DNA of 64,000 nucleotides from DASRIA01 sp963724065 (GTDB lineage Bacteria; Actinomycetota; Thermoleophilia; Solirubrobacterales; JBBDJG01). The stretch is taken from the NCBI GenBank assembly GCA_963724065.1, contig CAVRTB010000003.1, forward strand, positions 62,001-126,000. The letters are read 5' to 3'. Under the pieces are notes generated by a model. The model was not told the origin of the DNA, did no database searches, and saw only the letters and a program-made list of their open reading frames with translations. Made by a program: the position numbers and the translations under genes. Below are positions 42,722 to 50,414 of this stretch, piece by piece (the stretch's first letter is position 1; every line of letters starts with the position of its first letter).

Positions 42722-44395
42722 CTAGGCCGGTACGGGCCGGTGGCGATCGATGATCGCCCGGACGTCGACGCCCGCCGGGAGCGTGCCGAACGCGTGGCCC
42801 CACTCGCCGTCGAGGCGTGATGCGCAGAAGGCGTCGGCGACGGCGGCGTCGCCGTGGCGCACGACCAGCGCGCCCTGGAGGGTGAGCGCCATTCGCTCGA
42901 CGATCAGCCGCGCGCGAGTCTCCGCCTGGTCGAAGTCGGACAGCTCGTCCTTCAGCGCGGCAAGCGATCTGGCGATGCGCGGATCGGCGCCCGCGGTCTG
43001 CTCGATCTCGTCGAAGAAGATCTCGAGCGACTCGGGGCTCTTCACGAGCGCGCGCAGCACGTCGAGGCAGATCACGTTCCCCGATCCCTCCCAGATCGAG
43101 TTGAGCGGGGACTCGCGGTACAGGCGCGGCATGCCGGACTCCTCGACGAAGCCGTTGCCGCCGAAGCACTCGAGCGCCTCGTGGGCATGCGCCGGCGCGC
43201 GCTTGCAGATCCAGTACTTCGACACCGCGGTCGCGAGCCTGCGGAACAGGTGCTCGCGCTCGTTCGAGCGACCCTCGTCGTAGGCGCGTGCGAGCCGCAT
43301 CGCCGTGATCGTCGCGGCCTCGGACTCGACGCTCAGGTCCGCGAGCACGTTCTGCATCAGCGGCTGGTCGATCAGCGTCCGGCCGAACGCCGCCCGGTGC
43401 GATGCCTGGTGGATCGCGCGTGCGACGCCATGCCGCATGCCGGACGTCGACCCGAGCACGCAATCGAGGCGCGTGTGGTTGACCATCTCGATGATCGTCG
43501 GGACCCCGCGGCCCTCCTCGCCGAGCATGCGCGCCCACGCGCCGTCGAACTCGACCTCGCTCGAGGCGTTCGAGCGGTTGCCGAGCTTGTCCTTGAGGCG
43601 CTGGAGGTGGAAGCGGTTGCGCGTGCCGTCGGGCAGGATGCGCGGCAGCACGAAGCACGAAAGGCCCGCGTCCGCCTGCGCGAGTACCAGGAACACGTCG
43701 CACATCGGCGCGGAGCAGAACCACTTGTGCCCGGTGATCTCGTACTCGGCGCCGGACCCGCCGCCGTTCAGGGCGTGCGCGACGGTCGTGTTGGCGCGCA
43801 CGTCCGAGCCGCCCTGCTTCTCGGTCATCGCCATGCCGCACAGCGCGCCGGCCTTGTCGGCCGCGTGCACGAGCCGCGGGTCGTACGAGTTCGAGGTGAT
43901 GCGTGGCTCCCACTCCTGGGCAAGCTCCGGCGTCGCGCGCAACGCCGGGACGCCCGAGTAGGTCATGGAGATCGGGCACAGGTGCCCGCCCTCGGCCTGT
44001 CCCATCACGACGAATGCCGCGGCTCGTGCGACATGCGCGCCGGGGCGCGGGTCGGTCCACGGCAGGGAGTGGAGGCCGTGCCCCACGGAGACCTCCATCA
44101 GCCTGTGCCACGAGGGATGGAACTCGACCTCGTCGATGCGGTGGCCGTAGCGATCGTGGGTGCGCAGGACGGGCGGGTTCTCGTTCGCCGCGCGACCCCA
44201 TTCGACGGCCTCGCCGCCCGCCACCTCGCCCACGGCGCTGACCCGCGCGGTCGCCCATCCGGCGCCCTCGCGCGCGACTGCCTCGACGAGCGGGCGGTCG
44301 CACTCGAAAGCGTTGTACGGCTCGAGCGGCGGGACCTGGTTGACCACCGCATGGGTGGCCCCGGACCGGGTGCGCTGTGGCTCTGCGACGGCCAT
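42722..44395 (-). CDS. AidB-like acyl-CoA dehydrogenase family protein
   Basis: 557 aa, the length of AidB rather than of ordinary acyl-CoA dehydrogenases (about 380). Features: MAMTEKQGGSDVRAN, ITGHKWFCSAPMCD, RLKDKLGNRSNASSEVEF, and the C-terminal ALECFGGNGFVEESGMPRLYRESPLNSIWEGSGNV with the Glu seen in isovaleryl-CoA-type enzymes. E. coli AidB binds FAD and DNA and is induced by alkylation; whether this protein does so is unknown. ATG 44395 is preferred over an upstream in-frame start. TACAGT lies nine bases before the ATG and could be a -10 of a near-leaderless promoter. Convergence and spacing show it is separate from the protease gene. Confidence 0.88.
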   Translation of the reverse strand: MAVAEPQRTRSGATHAVVNQVPPLEPYNAFECDRPLVEAVAREGAGWATARVSAVGEVAGGEAVEWGRAANENPPVLRTHDRYGHRIDEVEFHPSWHRLMEVSVGHGLHSLPWTDPRPGAHVARAAAFVVMGQAEGGHLCPISMTYSGVPALRATPELAQEWEPRITSNSYDPRLVHAADKAGALCGMAMTEKQGGSDVRANTTVAHALNGGGSGAEYEITGHKWFCSAPMCDVFLVLAQADAGLSCFVLPRILPDGTRNRFHLQRLKDKLGNRSNASSEVEFDGAWARMLGEEGRGVPTIIEMVNHTRLDCVLGSTSGMRHGVARAIHQASHRAAFGRTLIDQPLMQNVLADLSVESEAATITAMRLARAYDEGRSNEREHLFRRLATAVSKYWICKRAPAHAHEALECFGGNGFVEESGMPRLYRESPLNSIWEGSGNVICLDVLRALVKSPESLEIFFDEIEQTAGADPRIARSLAALKDELSDFDQAETRARLIVERMALTLQGALVVRHGDAAVADAFCASRLDGEWGHAFGTLPAGVDVRAIIDRHRPVPA

Positions 44396-44551
44396 GCGTC
44401 TACCACTGTAACTGTCGTCACGGGGTCCCTCAAGAAAGCCCCAGGCTGTCGACACCACCGCATGCTCTCAGATGGCAGTCCGAGCGCGGACGTCCTGGTC
44501 TGAGTCAACCGTCTAGCCTTAGCCCCCGTCCAGTCGAAAAGGGGGATTGAG

Positions 44552-45646
44552 TTGAGCTACACGGTGACCTTCATCCGCGGGGACGGGACAGGCCCCGAGC
44601 TCGCCGAGGCGACCGCGCGTGTGCTCGACGCGACGGGCGCCGGCTTCGAGTGGGACTGGCAGGACGCGGGGGTGGACGTCTACGAGCAGGAGGGCACGCC
44701 GATGCCCGACCGCGTGCTCGAGTCGATCCGCCGCAACAAGCTGGCGATGAAGGCGCCGATCACCACACCCGTCGGATCGGGCTTCCGCTCGGTGAACGTC
44801 GCGCTGCGCAAGGACCTCGACCTGTACGCCTGCTTGCGCCCGTGCAAGGCCTACGAAGGCGTCCGCACGCGGTTCCCCGAGACGGACATCGTGATCGTGC
44901 GCGAGAACCACGAGGACCTCTACGCCGGCATCGAGTTCGAGATGGGCTCGCCCGAGGCGGCGCGCCTGCGCGACGCGGTGAAGGAGCTGTCCGGCAAGGA
45001 GATCCGCGAGGACGCCGGCATCTCGATCAAGCCGATCTCGGTCTACGGCACCACCAGGATCGTCCGGGCTGCCTTCGAATACGCCCGCGAGAACGGCCGC
45101 CGCAAGGTCACGGCCGCCCACAAGGCGAACATCATGAAGTTCTCGGACGGCCTCTTCCTGCGCACCGCGCAGGAGGTCGCGAAGCAGTACGACGACATCG
45201 AGTTCGAGGACCGCATCATCGACAACCTGTGCAACCAGCTCGTGTCGCGCCCGGAGGAGTACGACGTGGTCGTGCTGCCGAACCTCTACGGCGACATCGT
45301 CTCGGACCTCGGCGCCGGGATGATCGGCGGGCTCGGCATGGCGCCCGGCGGGAACATCGGCGACGACTACGCGGTGTTCGAGGCGACGCACGGATCGGCG
45401 CCGAAGTACAAGGGCATGAACAAGGTGAATCCGATGGCGCTGATGCTCAGCGGAGTGATGATGCTTCGTTATCTACGTGAGCACGACGCCGCGACCCGGA
45501 TGGAGTCGGCGATCGCCGAGGTGATCAGGGAAGGTAAGTCAGTCACCTATGACATGAAGCCCTCACGTGACGACCCAACGGCGGTCGGCACGTCTGACGT
45601 TGCCGATGCCATCATCAGCAAGATGCAGGCGGGCGTCACCGCATAA
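44552..45646 (+). CDS. icd: Isocitrate dehydrogenase
   Basis: 364 aa, TTG start with AGGGGG six bases upstream. Family blocks: FIRGDGTGPELAEA, the substrate loop VRENHEDLYAGIEFEMG, KANIMKFSDGLF and NLYGDIVSDLGAGMIGGLGMAPGGNIG. The cofactor loop reads HGSAPKYKGMNKVNP; the K-Y pair and K-V-N-P match NADP-using bacterial enzymes more than the D-I of NAD-using ones, so NADP is inferred. Isopropylmalate or homoisocitrate dehydrogenase are less likely given the substrate loop. It decarboxylates isocitrate to 2-oxoglutarate. It is divergent from the AidB-like gene, near mdh and sdh. Confidence 0.9.
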   Translation: MSYTVTFIRGDGTGPELAEATARVLDATGAGFEWDWQDAGVDVYEQEGTPMPDRVLESIRRNKLAMKAPITTPVGSGFRSVNVALRKDLDLYACLRPCKAYEGVRTRFPETDIVIVRENHEDLYAGIEFEMGSPEAARLRDAVKELSGKEIREDAGISIKPISVYGTTRIVRAAFEYARENGRRKVTAAHKANIMKFSDGLFLRTAQEVAKQYDDIEFEDRIIDNLCNQLVSRPEEYDVVVLPNLYGDIVSDLGAGMIGGLGMAPGGNIGDDYAVFEATHGSAPKYKGMNKVNPMALMLSGVMMLRYLREHDAATRMESAIAEVIREGKSVTYDMKPSRDDPTAVGTSDVADAIISKMQAGVTA

Positions 45647-45679
45647 AGCGCGCACGCACCGCCGCTCATTGCGAGCGCC

Positions 45680-46123
45680 CTACGAAGCGTGAAAGCCGCC
45701 GTTGCGGCGCTTCACCAGGCGCTGCTTCTGCAACTCCTGTGTGACTCTGTACAGATAGTTCTGCCGGATGCCCATGCGCTCGGCGATGTCAGACACGCTC
45801 AGGCCCGGGTTCTGCTTGATCAGCTCGAGCGCCTGGTCGCGGCGGGTGCCGGTGCGCCTGCGGCGGGTCGTCGCCTTGCGTGCCGTGGTCTTGCGGCCGC
45901 TGCCGGGCGGGCGGCCGGGGCCCCTGCGCGCAGGCGGGCGGCCGGGGCCGCGCCGTCCCGGGGGGCGGCCCGGGCCGCGGCGCGTTTCCGTCGGCTTGAC
46001 GCCGGCGAGCGCGTCACGCGCCTGAAGCAACGTCAGATACTCTTCGTGCGCCGGCTCCAGCTCCTTCAGCCGCGCTTCGATCTGCTGGCGTTGCTTTGTC
46101 AAGAAGTCGGTACGGGGCGGCAT
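45680..46123 (-). CDS. Coiled-coil / triple AT-hook-like / winged-helix DNA-binding protein
   Basis: 147 aa in three parts. Residues 6-40 form an amphipathic helix (TKQRQQIEARLKELEPAHEE) suited to dimer formation. Residues 47-75 hold three R-R-G-P-G-R-P-P units spaced nine residues apart (G-R-P at 52, 61 and 70), the AT-hook core that enters the minor groove. Residues 94-145 are a helix-turn-helix (DQALELIKQNPGLSVSDIAERMGIRQNYLYRVTQEL) with a short wing. The start has GAGGTGA four bases upstream. The layout suggests a nucleoid protein or regulator. It is divergent from mdh and may control it; this is inference. Confidence 0.8.
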   Translation of the reverse strand: MPPRTDFLTKQRQQIEARLKELEPAHEEYLTLLQARDALAGVKPTETRRGPGRPPGRRGPGRPPARRGPGRPPGSGRKTTARKATTRRRRTGTRRDQALELIKQNPGLSVSDIAERMGIRQNYLYRVTQELQKQRLVKRRNGGFHAS

Positions 46124-46224
46124 TTTGTCACCTCAACAGTTTTGGTGTGTCCAAATAGCGAACCGCTTCACTCTGTCACATCGCGTGAGAGCTGTGATCG
46201 GTCAAAGGGGAGGATTCGAACACG

Positions 46225-47160
46225 ATGAGACGCAAGATCACAGTGGTAGGTGCCGGGAACGTCGGTGCCACCACGGCACAGCGGCTGGCTGAGCGTGACT
46301 ACGCCGACGTGGTCCTCGTCGACATCGTGGAGGGCATGCCGCAGGGCAAGGCGCTCGACCTCAACCAGGCCGGCCCGGTCGTCGGGTTTGAGCCGAGTGT
46401 CGTCGGTTCGAACGGCTACGAGGAGACCTCGGGCTCGGACATCGTGGTCATCACCTCGGGCCTGCCCCGCAAGCCCGGGATGAGCCGCGACGACCTGCTC
46501 GCGGCAAACCGCGAGATCGTCGAGGGCGTCACCCGCGAGGTCTCGGATCGCTCACCCGACTGCATCGTGATCTGCGTCACCAACCCGCTCGACGCGATGT
46601 GTCACGTCGCGCTCGACACGTCGGAGTTCCCGCGCCAGCGGGTCGTCGGCATGGCGGGCATCCTCGACTCAGCCCGCTTCCGCACGTTCCTCGCGTGGGA
46701 GCTGGGGGTGTCGGCTCGCGACGTCACCGGCTTCGTGCTCGGCGGTCACGGTGACACGATGGTCCCGATCACGAGCTACACCAACGTGGCCGGCGTCCCC
46801 GTCTCACAGCGCATCGACGCGGCCAGGCTCGAGGAGATCGTGCAGCGCACCCGCGACGGCGGCGCCGAGGTGGTCAAGCTGCTCAAGTCCGGCTCGGCCT
46901 ACTACGCCCCCTCGGCGGCAGTGGTCGAGATGATCGACTCGATCCTCTACGACCAGAAGCGCGTGCTGCCGTGCGCGGCGCTGTGCCAGGGCGAGTACGG
47001 CATCGACGGCCTGTTCGTCGGCGTGCCGGTGAAGCTCGGCAAGGACGGCGTCGAGGAGATTCTCGAGATCGACCTCTCCGGCGACGAGAAGGCGGACCTG
47101 CACCGCTCGGCCGACGCAGTGCGCGAGCTGGTCGATGCGATGGCGGCGCTCGAGCGCTGA
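46225..47160 (+). CDS. mdh: Malate dehydrogenase
   Basis: 311 aa. Lactate/malate dehydrogenase fold: ITVVGAGNVGATTAQRLAERD for NAD, then VVITSGLPRKPGMSRDDLL with the mobile-loop Arg residues, CVTNPLDAM, GMAGILDSARFRTFLA and the catalytic His in LGGHGDTMVPI. R-K-P-G-M in the loop and the G-M-A-G-I-L-D segment mark the LDH-like malate dehydrogenases, not LDH. It interconverts malate and oxaloacetate. GGGAGGA lies about ten bases before ATG. A DUF4260 remnant and a 2-hydroxyacid dehydrogenase follow. Confidence 0.95.
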   Translation: MRRKITVVGAGNVGATTAQRLAERDYADVVLVDIVEGMPQGKALDLNQAGPVVGFEPSVVGSNGYEETSGSDIVVITSGLPRKPGMSRDDLLAANREIVEGVTREVSDRSPDCIVICVTNPLDAMCHVALDTSEFPRQRVVGMAGILDSARFRTFLAWELGVSARDVTGFVLGGHGDTMVPITSYTNVAGVPVSQRIDAARLEEIVQRTRDGGAEVVKLLKSGSAYYAPSAAVVEMIDSILYDQKRVLPCAALCQGEYGIDGLFVGVPVKLGKDGVEEILEIDLSGDEKADLHRSADAVRELVDAMAALER

Positions 47161-47164
47161 CCTC

Positions 47165-47293
47165 ATGAGACCGGAGCGGCTGCCCGCGACGCTCCTGCGC
47201 CTCGAGGGCGCCGCGTTGTTCGCCGCCGCCGTGGCGCTGTACGGGCTCAAATATCCGAGCGCGTTCACCGACACTCACCTGCAGCGCGTGTAG
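47165..47293 (+). pseudogene. Truncated DUF4260-like membrane protein
   Basis: 42 codons from ATG 47165, five bases after mdh. LLRLEGAALFAAAVALYG matches the first helix of DUF4260 proteins (about 120 aa), but the rest of the fold is missing and the frame ends in YPSAFTDTHLQRV. No continuation is found in the other frames before the next gene at 47298. Most likely a deletion remnant; a functional single-helix peptide is possible. Confidence 0.45.
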
Positions 47294-47297
47294 ATCG

Positions 47298-48257
47298 ATG
47301 ACCGACCCCCGGCCGCGCGTCGTGATCGTGCGTGACATCCCGGAAGCCGGGCGCTCGCTGCTGGTCGAGCGCTTCGACGTCGACGGGGGCGGTGCCGGCG
47401 CCGACGAGCGTCAACTCTCCGAACGGGTCGCCGGCGCCGCGGCGATCGTTGCCGACCCGACGGTTCGCATCGACGGTCCCGTGCTGGATGCCGCGGGCGG
47501 CGGCCTGAGCGTCGTGGCGAACTTCGCTGTCGGCTACGACAACATCGACGTCGGCGCCTGCCGCGAGCGCGGCGTGGTCGTCACGAACACGCCCGATGTG
47601 CTGACCAACGCGACGGCGGAGCTGGCGCTCACCCTGATGCTGGCGGCCGGTCGCCGCGTGGGTGAGGCGGAGCGGATCGTCCGCGCCGGCAGATGGAGCG
47701 GGTGGGGGCCGGCCCAGCTGCTCGGCCGGGAGCTGTCCGGGAGCGTTGTGGGCATCGTCGGCCTGGGCCGCATCGGCGTGCGCGTGGCCGAACTGCTGCG
47801 CGGCTTCGACGTGACGCTTCTTTCTGCGACGCGTGGCCCGCATCCCGAGGAGGAGTCACGGCACGGGATCGAGCGGCTCCCGCTGGACGCGTTGCTCGCG
47901 CGCTCCGACTTCGTGACGCTGCACTTGCCGCTGACGCCCGAGACGCACCACCTCATCGACGGCGAGGCGCTGGCACAGATGAAGCCCGGGGCCGTGCTGG
48001 TCAACACCTCACGCGGGGGCCTCGTCGACAGCGCTGCCCTGGCGCAGGCGCTGCTGACCGGTCGGCTCGGGGCGGCGGGACTGGACGTCTACGAGAACGA
48101 GCCCGAGGTGCCTGCGGAGCTGACCGCGCTCGAGAGCGTGGTGCTGACCCCGCACGTGGGCTCCGCGACGGCCGCTGCGCGCGACGGCATGGCCCGCCTG
48201 GCAGCGGAGAACGTGATCGCCGTGCTCGAGGGACGCGAGCCGCTCACGCCGGTGTAG
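47298..48257 (+). CDS. D-isomer-specific 2-hydroxyacid dehydrogenase (glyoxylate reductase-like)
   Basis: 319 aa. NAD(P)-binding GIVGLGRIGVRVAELLRGF near 150; catalytic Arg in NTSRGGLVD, Glu in DVYENEPEVP and His in TPHVGSAT. VGYDNIDV and ELALTLMLAAGRR are typical of glyoxylate/hydroxypyruvate reductases such as GyaR. In the GxGxxG region the residue after the second strand is Ala-Thr-Arg, which suits NADP. It would reduce glyoxylate or hydroxypyruvate. Close to TCA genes mdh and icd, but no glyoxylate-shunt gene is in the window. Confidence 0.9.
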   Translation: MTDPRPRVVIVRDIPEAGRSLLVERFDVDGGGAGADERQLSERVAGAAAIVADPTVRIDGPVLDAAGGGLSVVANFAVGYDNIDVGACRERGVVVTNTPDVLTNATAELALTLMLAAGRRVGEAERIVRAGRWSGWGPAQLLGRELSGSVVGIVGLGRIGVRVAELLRGFDVTLLSATRGPHPEEESRHGIERLPLDALLARSDFVTLHLPLTPETHHLIDGEALAQMKPGAVLVNTSRGGLVDSAALAQALLTGRLGAAGLDVYENEPEVPAELTALESVVLTPHVGSATAAARDGMARLAAENVIAVLEGREPLTPV

Positions 48258-48273
48258 GTCGGCGCCGCCGCCG

Positions 48274-49713
48274 TCAGGACCCGTCCAGCAACCGCCGCTC
48301 GGCGTTCGCGGATCCATCGTTCGCCCCGATCTGGACGAGGTCGACAGAGAGCGGATCGAACGACGGACGCGGCTGGAATGTGAGGATCGCCAACCCGTAT
48401 GGCTGGTTCTCGTGGAAGTTCCCGGCTCCACCGCCGCCGACCGTTCCCCCGTTCAGGACCACGATCCCCGGGGACTCGACGAGCTCCTGCTCGTGGGTAT
48501 GCCCCGTGAGCACCAGGAGTGGAGCCGCGGGAGGGTCCGCGCGCAGCTCCCCGAGCGCCAATTTCGCAAGCGCCGGGGAGTGCACCATCACGACATCGAT
48601 CCGCCCGATCAGCGGCTGCAGCCAGTCCCGGAAGTCCTCCTGCTGCGACTGCGTGACGCGCGGCTCGGTGCGTGCCCGATAGCCGTCGGCGCGGCGGCGC
48701 TCGAAGGGGTCGCTGTAGCCGGCCACCCGCAGCGCGCCGACCTCCACGATGCGCTTGCCGTGGCGGCCGTCCGCAAGCAGGCGGCCGCGCTCGGTCAGCA
48801 CGATCGCGCCGCGCCTCGCGAGCGAGCGAGCGAGAGTGTCCGAGTCGTGGTTGCCCGACACGAAGACGAACGGCTTGCCTGCGCGCACGACCTGTCCGGT
48901 GAGTGCGGCTTCGAGCGGTATGCCGCTCGTGGTCATGTCACCCGCGAAGAAGAGCGGTCCGCCTTGTGCCGCACGCTCGAGCGCCGGCAGCGCAAGCAGG
49001 TTGTTGTGCAGATCCGACGCGAGCGTGAGGCGCGGAAGGGGGGTCTGGCCGGGACGCTCGCGTGGTATCGAGATCAGTCGCGCGAGGTTCAGCAACTGGT
49101 CGTCGAGGTCCTGTCTGATCGCCTGAGCCGACTCCGTCGCGTCCTGGGCGACACGCAGCGCAACGGGTATCGCGGAGCCGTTGGCGTAGTACTCCGGGTT
49201 CTCGATCGGCTCACGTGGCGGGAGCAGGAGCGCGACCGCGGCCGCGGTGATGACCGCCGTGCCCGCCGCGCAGGAGAGGGTGGTGCGAACTCTGGGGCGA
49301 CCGGTCCCGCGTAGCGCGAGCGCGGCCAGGATGCCGAGCGCGAGACCGGCCGCACCGACGAGCACGACCAACCTGCGGATGTACGACTCGATCGCGTCAC
49401 GAGCCTCTACGCGCAATCGCTCGACGTTGACTCCCCCGCTTGCGACCCGGCCGACCGCCTGGCTTTCGATCGTGCGCGCCTCGACTCGCAGGCGCGCGGG
49501 GAGCTTCACTGCATGGAAGCGTGCACCCCAGTCGACGAGCGGCACATATATGTCCAGCGCTCCGGAGTGGCCCGGGTCCACCGACAGCCGCACCGTGCCG
49601 GTGGAGAGATCCCGGTCGGACTGGTAGAGGGCAAGGCATCCGACAGCGCCTGCAATCGTCGCCAGGACGACCAGCAGCAGGGGCCATGAGCCGCCGGCCC
49701 GGCGGAGCATCAT
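48274..49713 (-). CDS. Membrane-anchored metallophosphoesterase
   Basis: 479 aa. N-terminal helix (LLLVVLATIAGAVGCLALY), an extracytoplasmic region of about 100 residues, then two helices (LVVLVGAAGLALGILAALAL; AVITAAAVALLL) before the catalytic domain. Calcineurin-type motifs: D-L-H in LASDLHNNLLAL, FFAGDMT, SGNHDSD, MVHSP and TGHTHEQ. These bind two metals for phosphoester hydrolysis. The membrane layout suggests a surface or periplasm-side phosphatase. Start at ATG 49713 (MMLRRAG); the longer upstream frame runs antisense to the Cys-rich gene. Substrate unknown. Confidence 0.8.
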   Translation of the reverse strand: MMLRRAGGSWPLLLVVLATIAGAVGCLALYQSDRDLSTGTVRLSVDPGHSGALDIYVPLVDWGARFHAVKLPARLRVEARTIESQAVGRVASGGVNVERLRVEARDAIESYIRRLVVLVGAAGLALGILAALALRGTGRPRVRTTLSCAAGTAVITAAAVALLLPPREPIENPEYYANGSAIPVALRVAQDATESAQAIRQDLDDQLLNLARLISIPRERPGQTPLPRLTLASDLHNNLLALPALERAAQGGPLFFAGDMTTSGIPLEAALTGQVVRAGKPFVFVSGNHDSDTLARSLARRGAIVLTERGRLLADGRHGKRIVEVGALRVAGYSDPFERRRADGYRARTEPRVTQSQQEDFRDWLQPLIGRIDVVMVHSPALAKLALGELRADPPAAPLLVLTGHTHEQELVESPGIVVLNGGTVGGGGAGNFHENQPYGLAILTFQPRPSFDPLSVDLVQIGANDGSANAERRLLDGS

Positions 49714-49785
49714 GGGCAACGTTCCCGCTCCATGCGGAGGACTGTGACAGGGGTACGTCGCGAAGTTCGGGCGATTTGCGCGAAG

Positions 49786-49799
49786 CGCACATACGTTCG
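49786..49799. promoter_or_regulatory. Candidate LexA (SOS) box
   Basis: CGCACATACGTTCG matches the actinobacterial SOS consensus CGAAC-N4-GTTCG at nine of its ten fixed bases (one mismatch in the left arm). It lies in the divergent region, 44 bp before ATG 49843 and 73 bp before the phosphoesterase start. Confidence 0.4.
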
Positions 49800-49842
49800 C
49801 CTGGACAGCTGCGGGGGTGTTCCGCAACGATGGCGCCCGGTC

Positions 49843-50133
49843 ATGAACGCGGCGACGTTGAAATGGGAGGCAGGGTTGGCACAGCTGGAGGCGCTCGACA
49901 GAGGAGTCGACCGGGTCAAGACTCGTCCGGCGACGACCAAGGGTGCTCGCAAGCCTCGTTGCGAGGACTGCTTCTTCCACCAGAACATGCTCTGCGCGCT
50001 CGAGGAGAAGAAGCCCTGCCCGACGTTTCGGCCGGCCCACCCGGACGGGCTGCAGCCGCCGCGCCAGCTCTCGTTCGCGTTCCGCCAGGGCCGTCGCGCG
50101 GACCCGTTCTCCTTCGACGCGCCGCGCACCTAG
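49843..50133 (+). CDS. Small cysteine-rich protein, CX2CX7CX7C
   Basis: 96 aa. An N-terminal helix (LKWEAGLAQLEALDRGVDRVK) is followed by CEDCFFHQNMLCALEEKKPC, four Cys with spacing 2-7-7 that could bind zinc or an Fe-S cluster, and a C-terminus rich in Pro, Arg and Phe. I know no named family for it. ATG 49843 is the first start in frame after the promoter-like region; the longer frame reaches into the divergent phosphoesterase start. It stands alone behind a LexA-like box and is followed by a terminator-like hairpin. Confidence 0.65.
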   Translation: MNAATLKWEAGLAQLEALDRGVDRVKTRPATTKGARKPRCEDCFFHQNMLCALEEKKPCPTFRPAHPDGLQPPRQLSFAFRQGRRADPFSFDAPRT

Positions 50134-50311
50134 GTCAAAGGCCCCGCGTCGGGGCCGGGATCGGGCGGCGCCCGGTGGGCGATCCCACGGGTGCCGACCG
50201 TGTCGGTCAGCCCATGGGAGAGGATCACGAAGGACGCCATCCGGACGGCGCGGCCGCCGGTGCGAGCATGCCGCCGAGCAGCAACAACGCCTCTGAGAAT
50301 CCGAAGCTCAT
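50130..50311 (-). pseudogene. Possible decayed cation/proton antiporter fragment
   Basis: On the minus strand two short frames run in tandem. The first begins MSFGFSEALLLLGGMLAP (from 50311), like the LxEALLLGAxLAP helix of Na+/H+ antiporters. The second contains MASFVILSHGLTDTVGTRGIA (50240 down to TAG 50130), like their last helix and tail. They are joined by a frame change and lack most of the protein. The likeness is by eye only and may be chance. The region also carries regulatory sites of the plus-strand MBL gene. Confidence 0.25.
50140..50156. terminator. Terminator-like hairpin after the Cys-rich gene
   Basis: GGCCCC (50140-50145) pairs with GGGGCC (50151-50156) around GCGTC, starting seven bases after the stop codon at 50133. 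Short perfect GC stem without T-run. Confidence 0.5.
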
Positions 50312-50322
50312 GCAGGTTCCTG

Positions 50323-50338
50323 TGTGACGACGGTCACA
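50323..50338. promoter_or_regulatory. CRP-like operator
   Basis: TGTGACGACGGTCACA is a perfect match to the CRP/FNR-family palindrome TGTGA-N6-TCACA, which is also the actinobacterial Crp consensus. It is centred 84.5 bp before ATG 50415 and about 80 bp before the predicted transcription start, a plausible class I activator position for the MBL-hsp20-lon operon. Confidence 0.6.
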
Positions 50339-50376
50339 TGCCTGGCAGACGGATGCCGATTGGTGTCAGAATGCAC

Positions 50377-50407
50377 TTGAGGTGAGGTTGAGGTGACTAT
50401 TAGGTGA
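50377..50407 (+). repeat. Three SD-like repeats with 11-bp spacing before the MBL gene
   Basis: TTGAGGTGA (50377-50385), TTGAGGTGA (50388-50396) and TTAGGTGA (50400-50407) recur at 11-12 bp steps. The last AGGTGA lies seven bases before ATG 50415 and can serve as Shine-Dalgarno. The array could be duplicated ribosome sites or a phased operator like those bound by OmpR-type regulators. A promoter reading is also possible, with TTGAGG at 50377 as -35 and TATTAG at 50398 as -10. Confidence 0.6.
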
Positions 50408-50414
50408 CCCGGCC

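Noticed and set aside
41505..44303. 932-codon minus-strand frame joining the M50 protease to upstream sequence
   Set aside because: The N-terminal 538 codons are antisense-phase shadow of the AidB-like gene; the real protease starts at 42686.
50377..50407. HspR (HAIR) operator before hsp20-lon
   Set aside because: CTTGAG half-sites occur, but only as direct repeats; the inverted ACTCAAG partner is missing.
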